From NCBI GenBank assembly GCA_951812285.1, contig OX638292.1:1714551-1778550 (forward strand): a stretch of 64,000 nucleotides of DNA. The letters run 5' to 3'. The position numbers were made by a program, and so were the translations under genes. The notes beneath the pieces were generated by a model. That model saw only the letters and a list, made by a program, of their open reading frames with translations, searched no databases and had not been told where the DNA came from. This document shows, piece after piece, positions 42,455 to 49,722 of the stretch. The number at the start of each line of letters is the position of its first letter. Position 1 is the stretch's first letter. The stretch is from an uncultured Dehalococcoidia bacterium. GTDB lineage: Bacteria > Chloroflexota > Dehalococcoidia > Lucifugimonadales > UBA1127.

Positions 42455-43114
42455 CTAGGCGGTGGCTTTGTCCAGGATGGCTTTGGGGTGGGTCTCCAGA
42501 ATGTTGGTGAAGTCGCCCTTGGAGAGGCCGGCGCCTATGACGATCTGGCGGGCCAGCTCTTCCGTGAGCAGGTCGCCGGGGGCGTGGCTGTCGGAGTCGA
42601 CGACGAGCTTGGCGCCGACCTCCATGGCAGTGCGGGCGACGTGGCCGTTGGTGAGGCTGTGGCCGGCGCGGGCGGAGAGCTCGAGGTAGATGCCGGCCTG
42701 GCGCGCGATGTCGGCCTCCTCCTCCGTGATCATGCCGGGGTGCACGAGGATGTCGACGTCGGGGCTCTCGAGGGCGGCGCGGTTGGTGCCCGTCGCGACG
42801 GGCTCCTTGATGGTCTCGCCGTGGACGAGGACGATGCGGGCGCCGTTGGCCCTGGCGCGGCGGGCGGCCTCGGCGATGCGGTGCGGCGGCACGTGCGTGA
42901 GCTCGACGCCGGGGACGGCGATGATGCCCATGTTCTCGGAGGCCTCGGCGCACTCCTTGACGAGAATTTCGAGGGCACGCTCCTGGTCGTTGATGCCGGC
43001 GTGGTCGGTGACGGCGATGGCGGTGTAGCCGTTGGTGACGGCCCGGCGGATGAGCTCGATGGGCGAGAGCACGCCGTCGCTAAGAAACGTGTGGGTGTGG
43101 AAGTCGAAGAGCAT
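42455..43114 (-). CDS. PHP-domain metal-dependent phosphoesterase
   Basis: This 219-residue protein starts FDFHTHTFLSDG, the first PHP metal motif, followed by AVTDHAG, VPGVELTHVP, VHGETIKEPV, LVHPGMI and VVDSDSHAPGDL. All four PHP motifs are present. It resembles the histidinol-phosphatase/YcdX branch, but is not specifically HisJ. AGGAGGACAC precedes the ATG at 43114; a longer frame upstream overlaps the divergent rhodanese promoter. Confidence 0.88.
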   Translation of the reverse strand: MLFDFHTHTFLSDGVLSPIELIRRAVTNGYTAIAVTDHAGINDQERALEILVKECAEASENMGIIAVPGVELTHVPPHRIAEAARRARANGARIVLVHGETIKEPVATGTNRAALESPDVDILVHPGMITEEEADIARQAGIYLELSARAGHSLTNGHVARTAMEVGAKLVVDSDSHAPGDLLTEELARQIVIGAGLSKGDFTNILETHPKAILDKATA

Positions 43115-43221
43115 GTGTCCTCCTGGCCTGCCGGCCGCAATTGCGTTCGCGCTTCCATGATAGTGCATGTGCGCGGGGCGTGTGGAGTATACTGGCGGCA
43201 ATCCGCACCGGGAGGTGGTCG

Positions 43222-44058
43222 GTGACTCAATCAACCGCAGGCTACACGAGGCCGGAGCTCCTTGCCGAGCCCGACTGGCTGGAGGAACGCCTGGACGATC
43301 CCAACGTGCGCGTCATCGACTGCGCGACGTTTGACCTGTACCAGAAGGCGCATATCAAGGGCGCTGTGGGGCTGAGGGTCAACCCGTTCATCAAGGACGC
43401 GAACGACTCGCTGCACGTCATGCCGCCGGACCAATTCGCCAAGCTGATGGGGGACCTGGGCGTCGGGCCGGACACGACGGTGGTGTCGTACGACACGGCG
43501 GGCGGCGTGCCGGCGTGCCGGATGTGGTGGGTGCTCAACTACTACGGACACACCAACGCAAAGGTGCTGAACGGCGGCTGGGAGCGCTGGTTCCATGAGG
43601 GGCGGCCGATCTCGCGGGAGGTCGCGAGCCCCGCGGCGGCGACGTTCACGCCCGTCGTGGACGACACGGTGCTGTGCTCGCTGGACTACGGCAAGGAACA
43701 CGTGGGGGACGGCGGCGTCATCTTCCTCGACGTGCGGTCGGACGGGGAGTGGACGGGCGAGGTCAGCCGAAACAACAAGCGCATCGGGCACGTGCCGGGG
43801 TCGGTCCACCTGGAATGGACGAACTTCATGAACCCGGAGCCCAACCGCTCGTGGAAGTCAGCGGAGGAGATTCGGGCGCTGCTGGACGGGGCGGGGGTGA
43901 CGCCGGACAAAGAGGTGATCACCTACTGACAGGGCGGCATCCGTGCGGCGCACGGACTGCTGACGCTGCGGCTGGTGGGTTACGACAACGTCCGGAATTA
44001 CGACGGATCGATGGGCGAGTGGGCGAACCTCGAGGACACGGCGCTGACGCTGGAGTAG
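43222..44058 (+). CDS. Thiosulfate sulfurtransferase (two-domain rhodanese), predicted selenoprotein (Sec at residue 236, in-frame TGA)
   Basis: The two rhodanese domains read in one frame from GTG 43222 (GGAGG six bases before) to TAG 44056, interrupted only by TGA at 43927-43929. The context is VITY-TGA-QGGIRAAHGLLTLRLVGYDNV. In sulfurtransferases this is the active-site loop TYCxxGxRA, so the TGA stands exactly at the sulfur-carrying Cys. A 17-base hairpin follows at 43940. The C-terminal YDGSMGEWAN matches family ends, so the sequence after TGA is under selection. A short promoter box TATACT (43188-43193) precedes it. Alternatives, mutation or sequencing error, are weaker because the DsbA-family gene shows the same pattern. 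Confidence 0.85.
43940..43956 (+). promoter_or_regulatory. SECIS-like hairpin of the rhodanese gene
   Basis: TCCGTGC-GGC-GCACGGA is a perfect 7-bp stem with a G-starting loop, beginning 10 bases after the TGA. A 17-base upper stem-loop about 11 bases past UGA is what the E. coli fdhF element needs, so size and distance match closely. Confidence 0.7.
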
Positions 44059-44085
44059 GGAGCGCTGGGCCGTGCGGCCCTCGCC

Positions 44086-44475
44086 ATGAGAGAACCTCGC
44101 TTCTATTTCGCCGTGTTCGGCGACCCGACAAAGCCGGGGCACGTGACGGTGGAGGAGGGGCACTTCGGCGTGGATGCCGGGTGGCCCAAGGGCATCGCGC
44201 CGGGGGACCTCGTGCTGCTGTACTGCACGGGCGGGTATGCCCGGTACCCCAAGAGCGTGCCCGGGGTCGGCGTCGTGGAAGACGTGGACCACGAGCAGCA
44301 ATCGTTCAACTTCGACTACGAGCGGCTCTCGGAGCCAGTGCCGCTGGATGATCTGCGGCTGGTGTTTGAACCCGTCGACGCGCGGAAGCTCGACAACATC
44401 CGGTTCAACAACCACTGGCTGTTTGAGATTGCGGCGGCGTCGTTTGGGCGCGCGGTGGGCGGGTTGCTGGACTAG
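44086..44475 (+). CDS. Hypothetical protein, possibly EVE/PUA-like
   Basis: This 129-residue protein has FYFAVFGDPTKPG at the start, PGDLVLLYCTGGYARYPKSVPGVGVV in the middle and IRFNNHWLFEI later. The arrangement (GDLVLLYC followed by a G-V-G-V strand) recalls EVE/PUA-like barrels, as in the EVE protein at 13637, but the family signature is absent. It starts 28 bp after the rhodanese stop and may be co-transcribed. Confidence 0.6.
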   Translation: MREPRFYFAVFGDPTKPGHVTVEEGHFGVDAGWPKGIAPGDLVLLYCTGGYARYPKSVPGVGVVEDVDHEQQSFNFDYERLSEPVPLDDLRLVFEPVDARKLDNIRFNNHWLFEIAAASFGRAVGGLLD

Positions 44476-44552
44476 GGTTGCGCTCTCGAGTAAGCCAGCC
44501 CCTCGGCGAGGCTCCTAAAGCTTGGCTTCAGCGGGCGATTCCCGAATCGCCC

Positions 44553-45242
44553 CTACGGACTTTGTTGTGCTTCGGCCTTGCCCGTCGGGCAGAGGTCGAG
44601 GAGCGGGCACTCGGCGCAGCGGGGGGCTCGCTTGCGGCAGACTTCTTTGCCCAAATTGTCCAACAGTGCGTGATACTCGTTGTATAGCTGCGCGTCCGGG
44701 GGGAGGGCGTCCATGAAGAGGCGGCGGTAGCTCTCGTAGCGCGCCTCGGGGGCGGGTGCGCCGAGGCGGGTGAGGATGCGGAAGGTGTAGGCGTCGACGA
44801 CGAAGCTGGGGGCGTTGGCGGCGTAGAGGACGATGTCGTCGGCGGTCTCCTGCCCGATGCCGTAGATGCCGAGCAGCTCTTCCCGGAGCTGTTGCCACGG
44901 CTGGGCAAGCATTACGTCAAGTTTTCCGCCATGGTGGTCGTAGACGTGCTGGGCGAAGGCCTTGAGCTTGCGGGCCTTGACGTTGAAGTAGCCGGAGGAG
45001 TGGACGAGCTGGGCGAGCTCCTCCTGCGGGGTCTCGTGGATGCCCTGCAGCGAGAGGGCGCCGGCCTCGCGGAGGCGGGCGAGGGCCAACTCGACGTTGG
45101 TCCACGCGGCGGACTGGGTCAGGATTGCGCCGATGCAGACTTCGATGGGGGTCTGGGCGCCGGGCCACCAGTGCTGGGGGCCGTAAGCGTCGAAGAGGCG
45201 GCGGTAGACGTCCATGAGGAATGCGGTAGTCGGCGCGGTCAT
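44553..45242 (-). CDS. Endonuclease III-superfamily DNA glycosylase, MagIII/MpgII-like (3-methyladenine type)
   Basis: This 229-residue protein has the helix-hairpin-helix LLGIYGIGQETADDIVLYA, the catalytic Asp in FVVDAYTFRI, and a C-terminal [4Fe-4S] set CRKRAPRCAECPLLDLC. True endonuclease III has a catalytic Lys after the hairpin (G-V-G-R-K); here the equivalent is Glu, as in the monofunctional 3-methyladenine glycosylases of the MagIII/MpgII branch. The ATG at 45242 overlaps the stop of the P-loop gene (ATGA), so the two are coupled. Confidence 0.82.
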   Translation of the reverse strand: MTAPTTAFLMDVYRRLFDAYGPQHWWPGAQTPIEVCIGAILTQSAAWTNVELALARLREAGALSLQGIHETPQEELAQLVHSSGYFNVKARKLKAFAQHVYDHHGGKLDVMLAQPWQQLREELLGIYGIGQETADDIVLYAANAPSFVVDAYTFRILTRLGAPAPEARYESYRRLFMDALPPDAQLYNEYHALLDNLGKEVCRKRAPRCAECPLLDLCPTGKAEAQQSP

Positions 45243-46123
45243 GCGCGCCACCACGTCTCGGTCTCGCGCTGGAGGATGGCGAGGTCGGGGTACTCGCGCT
45301 CGACGCGGGCGACGTAGGCCTCGGCGTCGGCGTCGGACGGGGCGAGGTCCTGTGCGGGCGCCTGGACGTCATAGACGGAGCGATCCTGCTCGGTCAGGGC
45401 AGTCTCCACTCGCAGCGGCTCCCAATTGCGGACCCTCAGCGCGCGGCTGTACACGGCCTCGTAGGTCTCGGGGTCATAGCCGACGTCGACGGGCGGCGGG
45501 TCGCCACGCTCGGCGGCGAACTGCTCCGCAGCGACAAAGAGCTCTCGCCAGAGAATGCGGAGGACGCTGGGGATGGCGTCGTTCTGTTCTCGCTCGTGGC
45601 GGGGGCGCTCGGTTGTGGCTGCGCGGGCGGCCTCGATGGCGCGACGGACCTCGACAGTGGGGACTGGGACGAGGAAGCGGGTCGAGCCGGAGCTGAGGGC
45701 GGACTCAGCATCGTCGGCGGCGGGCCGGGCGAGCTCGACAAAGCGGTGGCCGACGAGGGGGGTCTCGCCGGCGAGGAGGGCTCCGTCGTCCGCGTGCTCG
45801 GCGGCCCACGCGGCGACGGCATCGCGCGCCCAGAGGCCGGCGGCCTTGCGGAGGACGGCGTGGGTGATGCCGTTGATCTCGGGATAGCGTACGAGCAGGG
45901 CGGGCGAGCAGATGGGGCGGCGGGCGACGTCCCACTGGAGCAGGTAGACGGAGCGGCCATCGGCGTGGGCGACCTCGGCGAGCTCCCGGAGGAGCAGGCT
46001 CTTGCCGACGCCGGGGAGGCCGGCGATGAAGAGCATGCGGTGGGTGTGGGCGAGCTCTCGCAGCCGCGCGAGGTACGGTGCGTCGTGCGGTTGGGTGTTT
46101 GCGTTGTCAGGCATAACATTCAT
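45239..46123 (-). CDS. P-loop NTPase of unknown function
   Basis: This protein of about 294 residues has a clear Walker A (FIAGLPGVGKSLLLREL) near residue 35 and a plausible Walker B at VYLLQWD. The C-terminal half is rich in Arg, Glu and Ala with VPTVEVRRAIEAARAATTERPR. No family was recognised; it resembles small nucleoside/nucleotide kinase-like or AAA-type folds. MNVM at 46123 or MPDN at 46114 are both possible starts. It lies between sfsA and the glycosylase on the same strand. Confidence 0.6.
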   Translation of the reverse strand: MNVMPDNANTQPHDAPYLARLRELAHTHRMLFIAGLPGVGKSLLLRELAEVAHADGRSVYLLQWDVARRPICSPALLVRYPEINGITHAVLRKAAGLWARDAVAAWAAEHADDGALLAGETPLVGHRFVELARPAADDAESALSSGSTRFLVPVPTVEVRRAIEAARAATTERPRHEREQNDAIPSVLRILWRELFVAAEQFAAERGDPPPVDVGYDPETYEAVYSRALRVRNWEPLRVETALTEQDRSVYDVQAPAQDLAPSDADAEAYVARVEREYPDLAILQRETETWWRA

Positions 46124-46124
46124 G

Positions 46125-46880
46125 TTACAGCAACACGGGCACTTCACCGGCGATTGCGATGGACTCAAGGGTGACTGCGCAGGTGAAGGCATAGGCCTCG
46201 ACGCCGGCTGCGACGGCCTCGCGGAGGGCCTCGCCGAAGAGCGGGTCGTTTGCGTCGTAGGGAGAGAGGGCGACGGCGTCGGGGCGCTGGACGACGAAGA
46301 CAGCGGCGGCGCGGTGGCCCTCCTCGACGGCGCGGACGAGGGTCGTGACGTGGCGACGGCCGCGGTCGGTGGGGGCGTCGGGGAAGCGCGCGATGCCGTC
46401 CTGGACGAGGGTGACGGACTTGATCTCGACGTAGCAGTCGCCATCGGGCGACTGGAGGACGAGGTCAAGACGACTGTCGTGGTAGCGGACCTCGCGGCGG
46501 GCGGAGGGGTAGCCGCCGAGGTGGGGGAGAGTGCCGTCGCGCCATGCCTCCCACACGAGGGCGTTGGGGAGGCGGGCGTCGGCGGAGACGAGGATGCGGT
46601 CGCCGTCGGGCGCGGGTGCCCCGGCGTAGGGGGCGGGCGATTCGCGGACGGCTGTGGCGTTGGGGCGGTCGATGGCGACTAGCGAGAGGTCGTAGCGGGT
46701 CTTGCGGTGGGCGCCGGGTTGCTCGGTGAGGTAGCAGAGGTTGCCGGGCTGGAAGAGCTCGCGCATGCGGCCGGAGTTGGAGACGTGGACGGTGACTTCG
46801 CGGCCGTCGAGCGAGACCGTCGCGGCGAAGCGGTTGAGGCGGCAGACGAAGCGGGCCTCGAGGAGCGGGGGGAGGCGCAT
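46125..46880 (-). CDS. sfsA: Sugar fermentation stimulation protein homolog
   Basis: This 251-residue protein shows the SfsA order: FVCRLNRFAATVSLDGREVTVHVSNSGRMRELF near the start, LVWEAWRDG, and the nuclease-like core DLVLQSPDGDCYVEIKSVTLVQDGIARFPDAPTDRGRRH. The family has an OB fold plus a nuclease-type fold; its role in bacteria is unclear. The ATG at 46880 is preferred to an upstream in-frame start inside thyX. It lies seven bases after the ThyX gene. Confidence 0.9.
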   Translation of the reverse strand: MRLPPLLEARFVCRLNRFAATVSLDGREVTVHVSNSGRMRELFQPGNLCYLTEQPGAHRKTRYDLSLVAIDRPNATAVRESPAPYAGAPAPDGDRILVSADARLPNALVWEAWRDGTLPHLGGYPSARREVRYHDSRLDLVLQSPDGDCYVEIKSVTLVQDGIARFPDAPTDRGRRHVTTLVRAVEEGHRAAAVFVVQRPDAVALSPYDANDPLFGEALREAVAAGVEAYAFTCAVTLESIAIAGEVPVLL

Positions 46881-46887
46881 TGGACGC

Positions 46888-48300
46888 TTACTCGCGCAGG
46901 TTGATGAACTGGAGGAGCGTCGGGTGGACGTGCGCGACGGCGTCCATGGCCTGCTGTGCGGCGTCCCGGATGGTGAAGTGGGCCTGGGGCTGGGTGCGCA
47001 GCTTGAAGTAGTGGTAGCACTCACGGAGGTTCATGCGGGTGAAGAGGCGGCGCAGGTGGGCGTGGGTCACGGCGTACTCGGCGAGCCGGGGCGACAGGGC
47101 GGCGACGCAGGTGTAGGCGTCGGCGGAGATGTCCATTGCTTCGCGGTAGGAGTCGGAGAGGCCGCTCTCCGGGAAGAGTTCCGGCTCCACGTAGCCCTCG
47201 GCGACGGTGAGCGGCTGGGGGAGGTACGACTGCATCCGGTGGCGCTTGAACTCGCGGTAGGCGCCGTAGTCCATGAGGTACTCGAAGGTGTACTCAATCT
47301 GCTCGAGCTCGCGGACGGTGGGGTCGTGGGGGCCGAGGCTGTCGAGGGCGGCGGCGAGGACCGCGGCGCGATCCTCGGCGGACAGCGCCTCGGCGCGGGT
47401 GCGGACGGCATCGTAGGGCTCGTGGGTGTTGCGATAGAGGAGGGCGGCGACGAGGCGGGTCTCGGCGTCCGCGGGGTAGTCGACGAGGCGGGCCTCGACG
47501 GAGCGCGCGCCGGGTGATGTGGGCGGCGTCGGCGGCTGGAGCGCGGAGGACCGCGCCTGGATGGCCTCTCGGCTGCGGACGATGTACTCGTTGCGGTCGG
47601 CGTAGCGGACGAGTGTGGGCGTGATGGACTTGGCCTGCTCCTTCATTTCCTCGCCGACCTCTCGTTCCTCCTGCAGGTCGGAGGAGAGGAGCTTGCGGAC
47701 GGCGTGTTCGAGGGAGCGCGTGTTCATGGTGACGCCGACGTTGGTCAGCGTCGACGCGGGGAGGACGAAACGGCAGACGTCGGTCGCGATGCGGCGGAGG
47801 CGAAGACGGTAGGCGCCATCGCGCTCGCCATCGCGCTGCGGGTTGACGGTGGCGAGGTAGGCTTGGGTGCGCTCGACGAGGTCGTGGTAGAGGTCGAAGA
47901 GGCGCTCGCAGGCCTCGACGTAGACGGCGCGGAGGTCGGGCGCGGCATCGAGCTCGGGCGGCGTGTAGAAAGCGTTGCGCTCGAGCACCTGGTAGCGTGA
48001 GGACTTCTCCGTGTACGAGGCGAGGCGATTGTCCTCCAGGGTGTCGCAGGCGAGGCGGGAGACGTTCTCGACGGCGAGGTGGACGATGGCGTGCTCGGCG
48101 ACGGAGGCGTGGCCGTAGCCGAGGACCCAGCGCTCGTGGAAGTCCGACGCCTTCTCGGCGGTGACCATCTCCTTAATCTCGTCAAAGGGCTCGGGGCGGC
48201 GGGAGGTCATGGCGAAGACGACGGCGAGCTCCTCCTCCGAGACCTCCTTCGGGTCAAGCGGGTAGACACGCCGGGCGAATGAGGCCTGTTCCGTAGCCAT
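46888..48300 (-). CDS. Tandem ThyX-like protein (FAD-dependent thymidylate synthase family)
   Basis: This 470-residue protein contains two ThyX-type domains (about 1-235 and 270-470). Domain 1 has YGHASVAEHAIVHLAVENVSRL and, at the signature site, NRLASYTEKSSRY, which keeps the E-x-S-x-R half of the family motif R-H-R-x-x-S-x-N-E-x-S-x-R but loses the first R-H. Domain 2 has FKRHRMQSYLPQPL, keeping R-H-R-x-x-S but losing N-E. Single-domain ThyX is about 220-250 residues and works as a tetramer with shared active sites. Whether this protein makes dTMP cannot be decided from sequence. sfsA follows on the same strand. Confidence 0.85.
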   Translation of the reverse strand: MATEQASFARRVYPLDPKEVSEEELAVVFAMTSRRPEPFDEIKEMVTAEKASDFHERWVLGYGHASVAEHAIVHLAVENVSRLACDTLEDNRLASYTEKSSRYQVLERNAFYTPPELDAAPDLRAVYVEACERLFDLYHDLVERTQAYLATVNPQRDGERDGAYRLRLRRIATDVCRFVLPASTLTNVGVTMNTRSLEHAVRKLLSSDLQEEREVGEEMKEQAKSITPTLVRYADRNEYIVRSREAIQARSSALQPPTPPTSPGARSVEARLVDYPADAETRLVAALLYRNTHEPYDAVRTRAEALSAEDRAAVLAAALDSLGPHDPTVRELEQIEYTFEYLMDYGAYREFKRHRMQSYLPQPLTVAEGYVEPELFPESGLSDSYREAMDISADAYTCVAALSPRLAEYAVTHAHLRRLFTRMNLRECYHYFKLRTQPQAHFTIRDAAQQAMDAVAHVHPTLLQFINLRE

Positions 48301-48604
48301 GCCACCGTCCCGATGAAGTTACCTGAGGATGCGTCAAGTGTACCTGACAGCGGCGCCGATTGCGTTGGCAGCCGGGGCTGGATTTGGTGATTCTCTTGCC
48401 TCTCGCGTTTTGAATATGGCTTTATTCTAAATATTGACATTTGCTACCGGTTATGCCTACGATTCACGTATAGGGACCGCTGCTCGTGGCGAGCTACGGA
48501 GTGCACCCTGAAAGCAGGAACATCTACTATCTTCCCTACCGGCGTCTTCGCATTTGCAGGGCTCCGGGGACAAGGGCACAAGACGCGGAGCCCGGGGGTG
48601 GGCG
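48301..48604. other. 304-bp divergent gap between the ThyX gene and the 48605 gene
   Basis: It contains an A/T-rich core (48415-48445) unusual for this GC-rich sequence and a good plus-strand promoter (next entry). No gene was seen. Confidence 0.5.
48434..48463 (+). promoter_or_regulatory. Predicted promoter of the 48605 membrane-protein gene
   Basis: TTGACA (48434-48439) and TACGAT (48458-48463) are 18 bp apart. Transcription would start near 48470, leaving a leader of about 135 bases. Confidence 0.5.
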
Positions 48605-48982
48605 ATGCCAGAGCGATTCCAGCAAGAGATTGAAGAGATCCTGGAGCAGTCCGAGGCGCTAGCCCCGCCGGCTCGGGCCAAGCGCTCGCAGCGGGCCAAG
48701 GGAGACCGGCCCGAGGGCGCCGGCGGCGTTATCACGCCGGGACGCCTCATCATCGCCGCGGTGCTTCTCCTCCTGACGTTTGCCCTCATCTTCGACGGCA
48801 CACTGGCGACGGTCTTCCTTTGGACCGGGCTGGTGGTCGGGGTGCTGGGATACGCCTTCTTCTTCGTGCGGGCGGACAGGGCGGAGAACAAGCTGCACTG
48901 GCGAGGCCAGCCGGTGGAGTACGACTCGGCGCAGGGCGGGCCGTCGTTCTGGGACAAGCTGACGCGGCGGTTTCGGAAGTAG
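48605..48982 (+). CDS. Small membrane protein, 125 residues
   Basis: The N-terminal part (MPERFQQEIEEILEQSE) resembles the starts of many actinobacterial and chloroflexal small membrane proteins. Two helices follow (LIIAAVLLLLTFALIF and VFLWTGLVVGVLGYAFFFV), then a basic tail. The ATG at 48605 has GGGGGTGGG upstream. No precise family name is assigned. Confidence 0.65.
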   Translation: MPERFQQEIEEILEQSEALAPPARAKRSQRAKGDRPEGAGGVITPGRLIIAAVLLLLTFALIFDGTLATVFLWTGLVVGVLGYAFFFVRADRAENKLHWRGQPVEYDSAQGGPSFWDKLTRRFRK

Positions 48983-49043
48983 GGGCGTCCCCCGGCTACG
49001 GTGGCTCTCATCACCGTCTCCTAGTTGAAGCAATGTCAAGCGT

Positions 49044-49352
49044 TCAAGAATCGATGACCTGTCGCAGGGCATCATTCAGTCTCGTCTGCCAACCTCTTCC
49101 GGTGGCACGGAAGTGATCGACAATTCCCGCGTCAAGCCGTAGCGTGACCTTTTCCTTCTTAGGGGCCCTTTGTTGGCCACGCGTGCGCCGGTGTCGCTCC
49201 ACTATGTGTGGCACCGCCTCTACAGCGGGACGGGCCCGGGCCCAATCCTCGTCCGTCCATTCCGGAGCGTCCGGGTCCAAGGCGATTTCACGTTGGGTCG
49301 CCTCCTCTTCCACGTCGGTCGGAATGCTCACCTCACGGCGACTCTCCAACAT
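49044..49352 (-). CDS. brnA: BrnA-family antitoxin
   Basis: This 102-residue protein ends in PKKEKVTLRLDAGIVDHFRATGRGWQTRLNDALRQVI, the ribbon-helix-helix pattern of BrnA antitoxins; the acidic first half (PEWTDEDWARARP) is also typical. It overlaps the toxin gene by 20 bp, as usual for this module. It is expected to neutralise BrnT and to repress the operon. Confidence 0.88.
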   Translation of the reverse strand: MLESRREVSIPTDVEEEATQREIALDPDAPEWTDEDWARARPAVEAVPHIVERHRRTRGQQRAPKKEKVTLRLDAGIVDHFRATGRGWQTRLNDALRQVIDS

Positions 49353-49599
49353 ATCTGCTTCTCTCCTTTCTGCTCGCGAGCCTCAGGCTGATGATCCGTA
49401 TCCTGTCTCCACGCTCCGTGAATACAATGTGGTACAGGCGGCTTCCCACCAGACCGAGGGCGGCCCATCTTGTCTCACCAGTCCGCGGACTGGGTATGAC
49501 CACCGCCGTCTCCCAGTCGAACTCCTCGATGAACGTAAAGTCCGGACGCCCCGCAGCAATGTTGGCTTCATTCTTTGCCAAGTCCCATTCGTAAGTCAC
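49333..49599 (-). CDS. brnT: BrnT-family ribonuclease toxin
   Basis: This 88-residue protein has the BrnT layout: WDLAKNEANIAAGRPDFTFIEEFDW, then GETRWAALGLVGSRLYHIVFTERGDRIRIISLRLASRKERSRY. The R-I-I-S-x-R-x-A-S-x-x-E-R core is intact, so the toxin looks active. BrnT is a RelE-fold ribonuclease that stops translation. Toxin-first order is normal for brnTA. Confidence 0.9.
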   Translation of the reverse strand: MTYEWDLAKNEANIAAGRPDFTFIEEFDWETAVVIPSPRTGETRWAALGLVGSRLYHIVFTERGDRIRIISLRLASRKERSRYVGESP

Positions 49600-49670
49600 T
49601 CACAAATTGTACCGACAATATAATTGAGTTTCAAGGGGTTAGGTTGCGGACGCTATTCACGTGCCAAAGC

Positions 49671-49701
49671 AAGAGACCCCGGCTATGCGCCGGGGTCTCT
49701 T
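49671..49701 (-). terminator. Hairpin terminator downstream of sulfite/nitrite reductase
   Basis: AAGAGACCCCGGC and GCCGGGGTCTCTT form a perfect 13-bp stem with a TATGC loop, 22 bp after the reductase stop. The T-run is short. Confidence 0.7.
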
Positions 49702-49722
49702 CGTGTTTCTGCGGATGGTTGA

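Noticed and set aside
43930..44058. Rhodanese simply truncated at TGA
   Set aside because: The sequence after the TGA keeps the active-site loop and family C-terminus in the same frame, which a dead tail would have lost.
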